From assembly GCA_913057725.1 (NCBI GenBank), contig CAJXOS010000036.1, forward strand, positions 1-48,477: a stretch of DNA of 48,477 bases. Direction: 5' to 3'. A program made the position numbers and the translations under genes. Position 1 is the first letter of the stretch. The number at the start of each line of letters is the position of its first letter. Source of the stretch: an uncultured Lewinella sp. (GTDB lineage Bacteria > Bacteroidota > Bacteroidia > Chitinophagales > Saprospiraceae). Positions 1 through 8,189 of the stretch are shown piece after piece. The notes beneath the pieces are model-generated. The model made no database searches. It saw only the letters and a list, made by a program, of their open reading frames with translations, and was not told where the DNA came from.

Positions 1-1740
1 GGCCCCATCAATGTGCAGGTGTATAATCCATTGGCTGTGGTAGGAGGTGAGTACGAATTGACCTTCGTAGATAGTGATCTGGAGAATGATGTTCTGGATG
101 CTCCAACCACCTGGACTTTACGTAGCCTAACTGATGGGAGTGCTCCTGTGATAACAGCGGAAAGCCCCATTACGGAATTGAATGAGCAAATTATCAATAC
201 CCTGGGAATATCGATAACCGTAGAGCAAGTGGCAGAACCAGGTAGTATGCCCTTTTTTGTAGCATCTAACGGGGCGCGAGGCTACGAAGAGGAATATGAG
301 AAACCAGAAGCTGTACAATGGCTTTTTGGTATTCGAGACGGGTTGCCCATTCAGACGGGAAATCCGGTTATCGATGGCGGTATTTACGACTTTATGGCCA
401 CTACCAACTCACCAGATATGGATTATGCCTTGGATCCAAATCAAGCTTTCTCGGATCTGGGGAATGGGTTTATGGTGCCCTATTACTTGACCAACTGGCG
501 TGACAATGAAAATGGTCTGCCGTACCTAACGCCAGCCTGGGTGAATTCTGGAAATAACAATGTCATCGTCCGAAACCAGACGTCTCTGGAGACACTCAAC
601 AATGTCGATATCGTCTTTACTAGCGATAAGTCGCTTTGGAGCCGCTGTGTGATCATTGAAACGATGAATCCTATTTATGAAGACTCCGGTTTCTTCTCCG
701 TTGGTGAGCAGAATATGTTTGATTTACGAGGTGATGTTTCCGTCAGTAAAGACGCAGGAGCTGATGGTCTGCCAATACCTGATGCCAACCCACCTTTGGG
801 AGAAGAGAGCGGTATGGGCTGGTTCCCTGGCTATGCGATTGATGTAGAAACTGGGCAACGATTGAATATTTTCTTTGGAGAAAATTCGGTCTATGATTGT
901 GATAACCTACTGGACTTGGGCCTTGATCCGGCATGTTCAGCGCTGACGTCCGTTACCAATAATGGTGGTGATATGATGTTCAACCCGCATGGCCAGTTCT
1001 TTATCCCACCAACTGATCCATCTGCTGGATTATCGCCCTTCAATTATGTGTCTGGTGGACAGCACTTCATTTACGTGACCAACCAGCCTTACGATCGTTG
1101 CGCAGAGCTCCGCGAACGTCTTGGTGATGGTAGTCCATTACGTAAGATAACGGTAATGCGAGATCTAACCTGGTGTGGTATGATCATGTTGCCGCCAGGA
1201 GGGCAGATGGCCAGTTATGCGGATGGTTTAATTCCGGAAGACGTGACTGTCAAATTGCGAGCCGATAATTCCTATCAGGTAGAAGCGGGTACAGGTGAGT
1301 TCAATGGATATCCGACTTATCGTTTTGAGTTAGAAGGGATGCAAGCCACGGACTTGGATGACATTGGTTTATCAGCTGCCTTGCAGGCGATCAATGTGAT
1401 TCCGAATCCATACTACGGATTCTCAGAATACGAAGACAACCAGTTTGAGAACATTGTCAAGATATCTAACCTCCCTGCCAAGTGTACGGTTACCATTTAT
1501 TCGCTGGCCGGTAAGTTTATCCGGAAGTATGAACGAGATGAGGTAGGAGAAATACCTAATGGCAGTAACCGCGCCATAAGTCGCACGCAGATTAACCCAG
1601 ATTTAGAATGGGATATGAGGAATTTTAACGACGTTCCGATATCTAGTGGCGTGTACCTTATCCATGTTTCCGCTCCTGGCCTGGGCGAACGGACATTGAA
1701 GTGGTTTGGTGTAAACCGCCAGTATGATCCAGAGGGGTAG
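1..1740 (+). CDS. C-terminal part of a large T9SS-secreted protein (5' truncated by window edge)
   Basis: The reading frame is open from base 1, so the start lies outside the window; the first in-frame start-like codon (GTG at 13) is probably internal. The visible 579 residues show no enzyme motif I recognise. The last ~110 residues form an Ig-like module resembling T9SS sorting domains: an N-P-Y-Y turn, hydrophobic strands such as VTIYSLAGKFIRKY, then SSGVYLIHV and a terminal strand near LKWFGVNR. Such proteins cross the outer membrane by T9SS and are released or anchored on the surface. The gene ends 3 bp before the convergent methyltransferase gene. Function of the body is unknown; the sorting-domain call is fairly secure. 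Confidence 0.8.
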   Translation, partial: GPINVQVYNPLAVVGGEYELTFVDSDLENDVLDAPTTWTLRSLTDGSAPVITAESPITELNEQIINTLGISITVEQVAEPGSMPFFVASNGARGYEEEYEKPEAVQWLFGIRDGLPIQTGNPVIDGGIYDFMATTNSPDMDYALDPNQAFSDLGNGFMVPYYLTNWRDNENGLPYLTPAWVNSGNNNVIVRNQTSLETLNNVDIVFTSDKSLWSRCVIIETMNPIYEDSGFFSVGEQNMFDLRGDVSVSKDAGADGLPIPDANPPLGEESGMGWFPGYAIDVETGQRLNIFFGENSVYDCDNLLDLGLDPACSALTSVTNNGGDMMFNPHGQFFIPPTDPSAGLSPFNYVSGGQHFIYVTNQPYDRCAELRERLGDGSPLRKITVMRDLTWCGMIMLPPGGQMASYADGLIPEDVTVKLRADNSYQVEAGTGEFNGYPTYRFELEGMQATDLDDIGLSAALQAINVIPNPYYGFSEYEDNQFENIVKISNLPAKCTVTIYSLAGKFIRKYERDEVGEIPNGSNRAISRTQINPDLEWDMRNFNDVPISSGVYLIHVSAPGLGERTLKWFGVNRQYDPEG

Positions 1741-1743
1741 TGA

Positions 1744-2214
1744 TTACACGCTGCGAATAGCTTGCTGTACGAAAATACCGAAGCTCACTGCTACATTAAG
1801 ACAATTAGTATGGCCTACCTGCGGAATATAGACACTGGCATCTAACAGTTCTATGATCTCCGGAGGAAGGCCATCCTTTTCACTGCCGAAGATGATGAGG
1901 TCTTCGCTTTGCCATTGGAAGGTATTGAGGTGCTGTGCTTGATCATCAACAAGTGTACCGACCTTGCGACCTGGATACTGTTGTAGAAAGGTCGCGGGGT
2001 CTTCAATTTTGATGATCTCTATGTGGTCTACTGCTCCGGCGGTCCAGACGCGGGCGAGGTGCTCCATATCAGCACGACCTTTTTTGTTCTTGGGTGGTGC
2101 CAATAGTTGGTTATGATCGTAGATGTAAATACGAGAAAAGCCGAAGAATTCCGCTGAGCGGATCATCGACGACATATTCGGTCGGTACTGTGGAGCATAT
2201 AGCAGAAGTTCCAT
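1744..2214 (-). CDS. SpoU/TrmH-family RNA 2'-O-methyltransferase
   Basis: A 156-residue SPOUT-fold methyltransferase that would transfer a methyl group from S-adenosylmethionine to a ribose 2'-OH in tRNA or rRNA. Family motifs are present in order: motif 1 around N13-R19 (N-M-S-S-M-I-R-S-A-E), motif 2 IIFGSEKDGLP, and motif 3 (VYIPQ..., LNVAVSFGIF), which builds the knotted cofactor site. The length equals the catalytic domain alone, without an N-terminal substrate-binding domain, similar to TrmL-like enzymes. It is last in a minus-strand run, 31 bp after the GntP permease gene, and converges with the upstream T9SS gene. The RNA target cannot be read from sequence. Confidence 0.85.
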   Translation of the reverse strand: MELLLYAPQYRPNMSSMIRSAEFFGFSRIYIYDHNQLLAPPKNKKGRADMEHLARVWTAGAVDHIEIIKIEDPATFLQQYPGRKVGTLVDDQAQHLNTFQWQSEDLIIFGSEKDGLPPEIIELLDASVYIPQVGHTNCLNVAVSFGIFVQQAIRSV

Positions 2215-2245
2215 GTCGCTAATATACGTGGCATTCTATTTCTTC

Positions 2246-3589
2246 TTACACGAGCGGGTATAGTAGCATCACCATTACCAAGGCAGTAAGGGATAGAAGT
2301 ACCGTCATCATCGACCACGTTCGTAGTGTGGTTGACTCGTCCATGAGTAAATACTCCTTCACCAACCAGAATCCACTGTCATTTACATGAGATAAGGTAC
2401 TCGCTCCGGCAGCGATACTAAGCACCAAGAGTGCTGTTTGTGGAGCCGTAAGACCTAGTGCAGGTAAGGCTGGGGCCAACAAGCCAGCTGCAGTAATCAT
2501 GGCAACAGTAGCACTACCCTGGAGGATACGGATCAAGGCCGCTAGTAGGAAAGCCAGTAGTGGAGGCAAGAGCTGAAACTGGAGAAATACTTCTGCGAGG
2601 GCAGCACCAGCACCACTTTGAACTAGCATTTGTTTGTATACCCCACCAGCGCCGGTAATGAGGATAATGGCACCCGCTGGGGCCAGTGCTTTGGTGGCTA
2701 ATTTTTGCAATTGTTGGCTGTCAAGACCGCGCTTTGTTCCCAGGTAGTAGAGGGCCAAAAGACAACTTAGCAGTAAAGCAACGTACGGATGCCCTACGAA
2801 AAGGGCAGCGTCAGTTAGCAGGCTTTGTTGCCAGATCTCCGCTTTTACCAACATGTCGGTTAAGGTGTTGGCCAGAATCAACAGGATCGGTAAAAGGATT
2901 AGGGTTAGAATCAAGCGAATTGGAGGTAGCTCAGTTTGCTCATCTTCCTTCTGCTCTAGTGCGGGAGGCTCCAGCATGTATCGGTTCGCAACCCGTTTGC
3001 CCCACCACAAACCAGCAACACTTACGGTAGGAATTCCTACTACAAATCCTAGCATGATGACCCAACCCAATTCTGCTTTCAGGATATCTGCTACCGCAAT
3101 GGGGCCTGGGGTAGGAGGGATGAAGGCGTGAGTAGTGGCCAAACCGGCCAGGAGTGGAATGGCAAAGGCTAAAAGCGAACGCCCCGTGCGTCGACCCAAC
3201 GCATAAACGAGCGGCACCAATAGTACAAAAGCTACATCGAAGAAAACGGGTATAGCAACCAAGAAGCCCGTCAAGACAAAGGCTAGGGAAGCTCGCTTTT
3301 CGCCCAACTTGCTCAAAAGAAATTGAGCCAATGCCTGGCTGCCTCCAGAATGCTCAAGGACTGCCCCCAGAATAGCGCCGAGGCCTACAATGGTAGCCAC
3401 AAAGCCAAGGGTGTTGCCCATGCCAGAGGTGATATTGGAGATGATTTCTGCAAGCGGTAATCCGGCGCTGAGACCAAAACCAATACTAGCTACTAGGAGG
3501 GCTAAGAAGGCATTAAGCCGGAGCCTCAATACCAAGAAAAGCAACAAAGCAATACTAAGGAAGATACTGGCAAAAAGCTGGAAAGTCAT
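2246..3589 (-). CDS. gntP: GntP-family gluconate:H+ symporter
   Basis: A 447-residue inner-membrane permease with about 12 hydrophobic segments and almost no soluble part, the usual size for the GntP family (gluconate and related sugar acids). Family-like stretches are visible: an N-terminal helix pair, the loop GLGAILGAVLEHSGG near residue 70, IPVFFDVAFVLLVPL near 115, and AFIPPTPGPIAVA near 155, the conserved P-P-x-P-G-P region. The gene lies downstream of a gluconokinase gene on the same strand, so gluconate import followed by phosphorylation is the natural reading. It starts 66 bp after the DUF1330-like gene. The exact substrate within the sugar-acid class is inference. Confidence 0.88.
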   Translation of the reverse strand: MTFQLFASIFLSIALLLFLVLRLRLNAFLALLVASIGFGLSAGLPLAEIISNITSGMGNTLGFVATIVGLGAILGAVLEHSGGSQALAQFLLSKLGEKRASLAFVLTGFLVAIPVFFDVAFVLLVPLVYALGRRTGRSLLAFAIPLLAGLATTHAFIPPTPGPIAVADILKAELGWVIMLGFVVGIPTVSVAGLWWGKRVANRYMLEPPALEQKEDEQTELPPIRLILTLILLPILLILANTLTDMLVKAEIWQQSLLTDAALFVGHPYVALLLSCLLALYYLGTKRGLDSQQLQKLATKALAPAGAIILITGAGGVYKQMLVQSGAGAALAEVFLQFQLLPPLLAFLLAALIRILQGSATVAMITAAGLLAPALPALGLTAPQTALLVLSIAAGASTLSHVNDSGFWLVKEYLLMDESTTLRTWSMMTVLLSLTALVMVMLLYPLV

Positions 3590-3655
3590 ACGTTTAGATT
3601 TGTATACCGCTTGGGCTTCGGTATAGTGCTTGGTGGCTAGGGCTTCCGTCGGCTG

Positions 3656-4072
3656 CTATTGCCGATTCTCTTCAATGGGTAATAGGCGTGAATCCGATAA
3701 GGCGGCTTTTCTGTGGCCGGCAATTGCTAAATAACCTTCGTTCGTGGCAAAGGCTAAAAAGGCAGCGGTGCTTTGGTGGCGTACCAGCAGTACAAGATCC
3801 CACTGCTCTGCTTCGGGGCCGATCAAGAAGGAACCTCCTTTGCCGTAGAACACAACTTCACCTCCCGCTTCCTGCAAGAAGGGTAAGGTGTGTTTCATGT
3901 ATAGCTGATAAGCGTCTTTTCCACTGATGGCTTCACCGGGATCAAGCGAAGGAAAGTCGGTGTAGTCAGCGACTTTCCGAAACCGTAAAAGATTGAGCAT
4001 GACTACAGGGCCTTCAATACCGCGTTGGACAAAGTTCTTTCCCGCTTCTTGGGTGGCGTCAAGATAATTCAA
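3656..4072 (-). CDS. DUF1330-like small protein
   Basis: A 138-residue soluble protein without signal peptide. The opening (GPVVMLNLLRFR) followed by a G-x-D-A-Y-x-x-Y segment, and later EVVFYGKG and WDLVLLVRH, resembles DUF1330 and related dimeric alpha-beta-barrel (ferredoxin-like) proteins. No catalytic role is established for this group. It sits 11 bp after gntK and 66 bp before gntP on the same strand, so it is very probably cotranscribed with the gluconate genes. A link to sugar-acid metabolism is suggested only by position. Confidence 0.65.
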   Translation of the reverse strand: MNYLDATQEAGKNFVQRGIEGPVVMLNLLRFRKVADYTDFPSLDPGEAISGKDAYQLYMKHTLPFLQEAGGEVVFYGKGGSFLIGPEAEQWDLVLLVRHQSTAAFLAFATNEGYLAIAGHRKAALSDSRLLPIEENRQ

Positions 4073-4083
4073 TGTGCTGTGTT

Positions 4084-4569
4084 TTAGAGTTGTGTCAAGA
4101 TGTCTGAGATGATGTCATCCACAGATTGATCAATCGATACGCGAATGGCCTCATCTGGTACTTCCAAGGTGTCAAATTGAGACTGGAGTAGTTCCGGAGG
4201 CATGAAGTGACCACTACGAGCGGCCACCCGTTCAGCAATCAGTTCGGGTGTACCATCGAGATAAACCCAATTAGCCGGAGCATCGAGGTCGTACTCCATC
4301 AGTTCGCGATACGAATTCTTGAGGGCGGAGCAGGCCAGGATTGCGCCGTTCTTTACCTCCTGTTGTTTGAGCAATTCAGCAAGGCTACGCAACCACGGCC
4401 AGCGGTCGTCATCGTTGAGGGCTTCGCCTCGACTCATTTTGTCCACATTTGCTTGTGGGTGGTAATCGTCGGCATCAAAGAAAGGGATGCCGCTGGTAGT
4501 ACTTAGCGCTTTTCCGATGGTGCTTTTGCCAGCACCGGAAACGCCCATGATGATAAAGATAGTTGACAT
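4084..4569 (-). CDS. gntK: Gluconokinase
   Basis: A 161-residue P-loop kinase that phosphorylates D-gluconate to 6-phosphogluconate, feeding the pentose phosphate or Entner-Doudoroff route. The Walker A motif GVSGAGKST covers residues 9-17. The family signature FFDADDYHPQANVDKMSRG follows, then LNDDDRWPWL, ACSALKNSYRE, and GHFMPPELLQSQFDTLE near the C-terminus; all are typical of bacterial GntK and the length is normal. The gene starts only 4 bp after the TPR sensor-kinase stop and is followed by the DUF1330-like and gntP genes, so the group is probably one transcript. Confidence 0.93.
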   Translation of the reverse strand: MSTIFIIMGVSGAGKSTIGKALSTTSGIPFFDADDYHPQANVDKMSRGEALNDDDRWPWLRSLAELLKQQEVKNGAILACSALKNSYRELMEYDLDAPANWVYLDGTPELIAERVAARSGHFMPPELLQSQFDTLEVPDEAIRVSIDQSVDDIISDILTQL

Positions 4570-4573
4570 GCGT

Positions 4574-6655
4574 TTAGGCGGATTGGACCATAGTAGCCGA
4601 TTGATCAGTGATCATCTGCAGAGGCAAATGTACAGTAAAAGTACTACCTGCTCCTTCTGCACTGACAAGGCTAATGGTTCCACCTAACTGAAGAAGCATT
4701 CGTTTGGTAATGGCCAGGCCTAAGCCGGAACCTTCATAGTGGGCGCGGGAGTGCAGCCGCTTGAACATCATGAAGACCTGCTCCTGGAACTCTGGAGCAA
4801 TGCCAATACCATTGTCCTTGAAGTGGAGGAGCAGTTCTTTTTCCGTCTGTTCGGTGAAGATTTCTACGGTAGGGGCCACGCTGTTGTTGTAGTGAATAGC
4901 GTTTTTGCAAAGGTTATTGATGACCAACTGCAGAGCTGTCTTGCTGGTGTTAAGCCAGAGTTCTTCTTTATAGATGATGTGGCCGTTCTTACTGAGCAGC
5001 ATTAGTTTGAGATCGCCACGAGCAGCATCAACCAACTCTTTCAGGCTTACCTTTTCAGGTTTAAGTTCCTTGGTGTTGATCAAGGAGTACTGCATTACGT
5101 CCTGAATCAAACTATCCATCTGTTTAGTAGACTGCTTGATGTTGCCTAGTAGTTCCTTTACCGCTTCCGGCGGATCACTGATTTTGCGGGCCAGTAAAGA
5201 AGCAAAACCACTAATGTTACGTAGTGGCTCGCGCAGGTCATGCGAGGTAATGTAGGTGAAGAAAGTAAGCTCTTCGTTCGCTACTTCTAGGTTGTGCACG
5301 GATTCTTGGAGAGCTTCCGTCTTCTCCTGCACCAATTGGTCAAGCTGGCGATTAAGTTTGGCTTTCTTCCGCGACCACCACAAGGCCCAGCTCAATAAAA
5401 TAACCGCAAGCCCAATGACTACGAATATGATATTCTTACGACGCTGGAGGATTAATTCATTTTGCTTTTGCTCCTCTACCAACAGTTTATTATTGAATGC
5501 CGCCTCTTGCAGTTTGAAGTTTACTTCCTGATCAGCCATCGCTTTAGCCTGCTGGATATCTTGCAAGGTGTCAGAAATCCATTGATGAAGCTTCAGGTAG
5601 TGAAAGGCCGAGTCGTAACGATTTTGCTTCTGGTAGGCCTCGTAGATCGATTCATAGAATCCTTCCTTTAGCTCGCTTAAAGCATTCCCTTTAGCTTCTA
5701 AGACTGCCAGCCCTTCGTGGGCATATAGAATCTGGTCGGTATACAGTTCGCGTCTGCCAGCCCAATCTGCCAACGAGTTGAAGCAAATGGTGAGGCCATT
5801 GACGTAATCATTTTGTTGAGCCAATTGCAGTCCTTCTTGTGCACTGCTAAAGGCGCGTTCCCAACGCTCGGTTTCCATATAGAGGTAGGCAACCTGGCAC
5901 AGGCCAACTGAAAGATTAGTGGTGTTGCCGATCGAACGTTTGATTTCAATCGATTCCTGGAAGTACTGTTCCGCCTCGTCGTATCTTTTCTGTGTGAGGT
6001 AGACATCAGCGATGTTGTTCATGAGTACACTCTTACCCAAGGGCCAGTTCATCGTGTCTACGATCTCGAGTCCTTTACGGTAGTACATCAACATCTTTGT
6101 GGTATCACGGCTTTCGTCAAAGGAACCGGCCATCGAGTTGTAAATTGCCACCAGCTGGAAGGCATTATGCTCCTCTTGAGCAACTACCAGGCATTGGTTG
6201 AAAAACTCCATAGCTGTGTCATGTTGCCCCATCTGCTGGTAAGCCAGTCCTTTGATGGTGAGCAATTGCATGACGTTCTCCTGATCCGGAATGGCTTTGT
6301 TGATTTGAAGGGCCGAATCCACCAGGGGAATGAGGAGTGTATTGGGGAGCTGGGTTTCGAAGTGAATACGTGACAAGCGCCAATAGGCATTGCCAAGCTC
6401 TTGTTGTAGATCAGCGAACTGAGCTACCGCAATTGCCTGACGGTAGTAGTGGTCAGCTGAGTCGACGACTCGTTCTTCTAGTGTGAAGTGTTTACCTAGT
6501 TCGTATAAAGCTTGATAACGATCCTCGTCTGATTCTGCACGCCATAATTCTTGATGCAGAGAATCGGTGCTGAACTGTGCTTGTACTGCGAAAGAATGCA
6601 GCACCAGGATAAACAAAAGGCCAGTGAATTGTTTTATCTGCTGGGATGTGGGCAC
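4574..6655 (-). CDS. TPR-repeat sensor histidine kinase
   Basis: A membrane sensor kinase of about 693 residues from GTG at 6655. This start puts a signal peptide (hydrophobic FTGLLFILVLHSF, then AVQAQ) at the N-terminus; the longer frame to 6823 would overlap the divergent HAD gene and add a non-signal-like extension. Order: periplasmic TPR repeats (~30-370), one transmembrane helix (~408-427), a coiled coil, a HisKA domain with SHDLREPLRN (phospho-acceptor His near 472), then HATPase motifs: N-box NNLCKNAIHYN, DNGIGIAPEF, GSGLGLAI. No receiver domain or regulator gene is adjacent, so the partner is unknown. It ends 4 bp before gntK, which suggests coexpression with gluconate genes. Confidence 0.85.
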   Translation of the reverse strand: MPTSQQIKQFTGLLFILVLHSFAVQAQFSTDSLHQELWRAESDEDRYQALYELGKHFTLEERVVDSADHYYRQAIAVAQFADLQQELGNAYWRLSRIHFETQLPNTLLIPLVDSALQINKAIPDQENVMQLLTIKGLAYQQMGQHDTAMEFFNQCLVVAQEEHNAFQLVAIYNSMAGSFDESRDTTKMLMYYRKGLEIVDTMNWPLGKSVLMNNIADVYLTQKRYDEAEQYFQESIEIKRSIGNTTNLSVGLCQVAYLYMETERWERAFSSAQEGLQLAQQNDYVNGLTICFNSLADWAGRRELYTDQILYAHEGLAVLEAKGNALSELKEGFYESIYEAYQKQNRYDSAFHYLKLHQWISDTLQDIQQAKAMADQEVNFKLQEAAFNNKLLVEEQKQNELILQRRKNIIFVVIGLAVILLSWALWWSRKKAKLNRQLDQLVQEKTEALQESVHNLEVANEELTFFTYITSHDLREPLRNISGFASLLARKISDPPEAVKELLGNIKQSTKQMDSLIQDVMQYSLINTKELKPEKVSLKELVDAARGDLKLMLLSKNGHIIYKEELWLNTSKTALQLVINNLCKNAIHYNNSVAPTVEIFTEQTEKELLLHFKDNGIGIAPEFQEQVFMMFKRLHSRAHYEGSGLGLAITKRMLLQLGGTISLVSAEGAGSTFTVHLPLQMITDQSATMVQSA

Positions 6656-6741
6656 AGTACGACTTTTGGCAATAGGTAAATATAGTTCTTTCTTTACAAC
6701 TGTTTTGTATGGCTCAGGGCCTGATGATAAAAAAATAAGCT

Positions 6742-7446
6742 GTGGTGAAGACCTTTTTATTATTCGATATCGATGGTACTTTATTGTTCTCCAATGCGGT
6801 GGACAGTCGCTGTTTTGCAACAAGCTACGAAGCTGTTTTTGGCCAAGTGTTTCCGACGATCGATTGGCGTCAATATCCGCACGTTACCGATCATGTCATC
6901 TTTAGGACGGTCTTTACCGGGCACTTTGGTCGGGTAGCAACGGACGAAGAGCGTCAACGGTTTGAAGATCATTATGTGAATATGTTGGAAACCGAACGTC
7001 AACGCCGCCCGGAGGAATTTCAAGAAGTACCAGGAGCTGCTGATTGTTGGCGCCAATTGGAAGCCGATGATCGCTTTGTTTTGGGAATCGCTACGGGGGG
7101 ATGGCGCGCGCCGGCACAGATAAAACTGGGGCACGTAGGTATTTCTCCTATCCCTACTTATGCGGGCTATGCTGATGGCATGGAGCAACGTGACCATATC
7201 CTGCAGGCTGCTATCGATAAAGCTCGTCAGGATCATCAGATCGCTTCAATTGTCTATGTGGGAGATGCCATCTGGGATGTGACTACAACTCGGCAAATGA
7301 ATTTGCCGCTAATTGGTATTCGCCGTAGTGGCGATCACGATGTGTTGTTACGCGAAGGCGTTAAGGTAGTCCTGAGTGATTATCAGGATTTATCGGCCTT
7401 CTATCAGGCGGTGGATTTGGTGCTGAATGAGCACGCCAGCCTCTAA
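6742..7446 (+). CDS. HAD-superfamily hydrolase (phosphoglycolate phosphatase-like)
   Basis: A 234-residue cytosolic HAD phosphatase. Motif I is FDIDGT, with the nucleophile Asp at residue 9 and the acid Asp at 11; motif II lies near GIATGG; motif IV is VGDAIWDVTTTRQM, with the Mg-binding acidic residues. The inserted helical cap between motifs I and II is of the C1 type seen in phosphoglycolate and beta-phosphoglucomutase-like enzymes. Start is GTG at 6742, with a second GTG next to it at 6745; no ATG is suitably placed. It is divergent from the sensor kinase, sharing an 86-bp intergenic region. The substrate is unknown. Confidence 0.85.
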   Translation: MVKTFLLFDIDGTLLFSNAVDSRCFATSYEAVFGQVFPTIDWRQYPHVTDHVIFRTVFTGHFGRVATDEERQRFEDHYVNMLETERQRRPEEFQEVPGAADCWRQLEADDRFVLGIATGGWRAPAQIKLGHVGISPIPTYAGYADGMEQRDHILQAAIDKARQDHQIASIVYVGDAIWDVTTTRQMNLPLIGIRRSGDHDVLLREGVKVVLSDYQDLSAFYQAVDLVLNEHASL

Positions 7447-7451
7447 AATAA

Positions 7452-7490
7452 ATCAACCCAAGCACGCTTGATTGGCAGGCTTGGGTTGAT
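7452..7490. terminator. Bidirectional hairpin between convergent genes
   Basis: A perfect 12-bp inverted repeat (ATCAACCCAAGC at 7452-7463, its complement at 7479-7490, 15-nt loop) lies between the HAD gene and the convergent lipoprotein gene. T-rich sequence follows on both strands, although the plus-strand T run (7504-7510) begins about 14 nt after the stem. A shared intrinsic terminator is the simplest reading. Confidence 0.6.
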
Positions 7491-7525
7491 CATTGCTCCA
7501 AGATTTTTTTGCATTCTTATGTGGC

Positions 7526-8179
7526 TTACTCGTCGTAAAAGAGCGCACTGAAATAATCAATGGTCAAGCGGGGCGTGTCGTCGGAATTATCCCGGGGGTC
7601 GATATCAACAGCAAGGAAGCCTTCAACCTTGTACAATTGCCCGGGATAGGTTGCAGCCAAAGACTCATCCATTTCCAAAGGTGTGATCGCCGTAATTTCC
7701 AGGTAATTCTCAGGATTGGAATTTGCATAGAATTGGTGGGTCATATCTTCTCGCCCATTAAAGGTCAAATTCCTTACGATGACTTGCCCTTCTACTGCTG
7801 TTCCCGAAAAATCATACCAGTCCAGATAAGTTCCTACCTGGATAACTTCGGGTAGCGTACTATCTTCATTTTTAATGATACCGAATTGGATGGAAGCCTC
7901 TGTTTCCTGCCCGGGATAACTGAATTGAAAATCGGTTCCAAAAAACGGTCTGAAACTACCTTCTTCATTGTAGGGGAAATTTCGCTGCGCATTCCCCTCA
8001 CGAATAATGGCAAATGCTTCGCCGTCAATATTGCCTTCAATGCGGAGATCTTCACCTACGAGGTCGATGACATCCACGACGGGCTCATCGATAATCAAAA
8101 ACTCCTGCCGCTCACAGGCTAACGACAAGCAGCAGAGCACAAATAGGAGAACGGTGTGGGGATTGATGATAGCTTTCAT
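7526..8179 (-). CDS. Putative lipoprotein of the sigma-factor operon
   Basis: A 217-residue protein with a lipoprotein signal: hydrophobic stretch then LSLAC, lipidated Cys at 22, so probably in the periplasmic leaflet or exported to the surface. The rest is beta-rich and acidic with no motif I recognise. It starts 10 bp after the anti-sigma/barrel gene and is third in a sigma, anti-sigma, lipoprotein run, so it may help sense the signal or be an output of the system. Function unknown. Confidence 0.7.
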   Translation of the reverse strand: MKAIINPHTVLLFVLCCLSLACERQEFLIIDEPVVDVIDLVGEDLRIEGNIDGEAFAIIREGNAQRNFPYNEEGSFRPFFGTDFQFSYPGQETEASIQFGIIKNEDSTLPEVIQVGTYLDWYDFSGTAVEGQVIVRNLTFNGREDMTHQFYANSNPENYLEITAITPLEMDESLAATYPGQLYKVEGFLAVDIDPRDNSDDTPRLTIDYFSALFYDE

Positions 8180-8189
8180 GCTTATTGCT

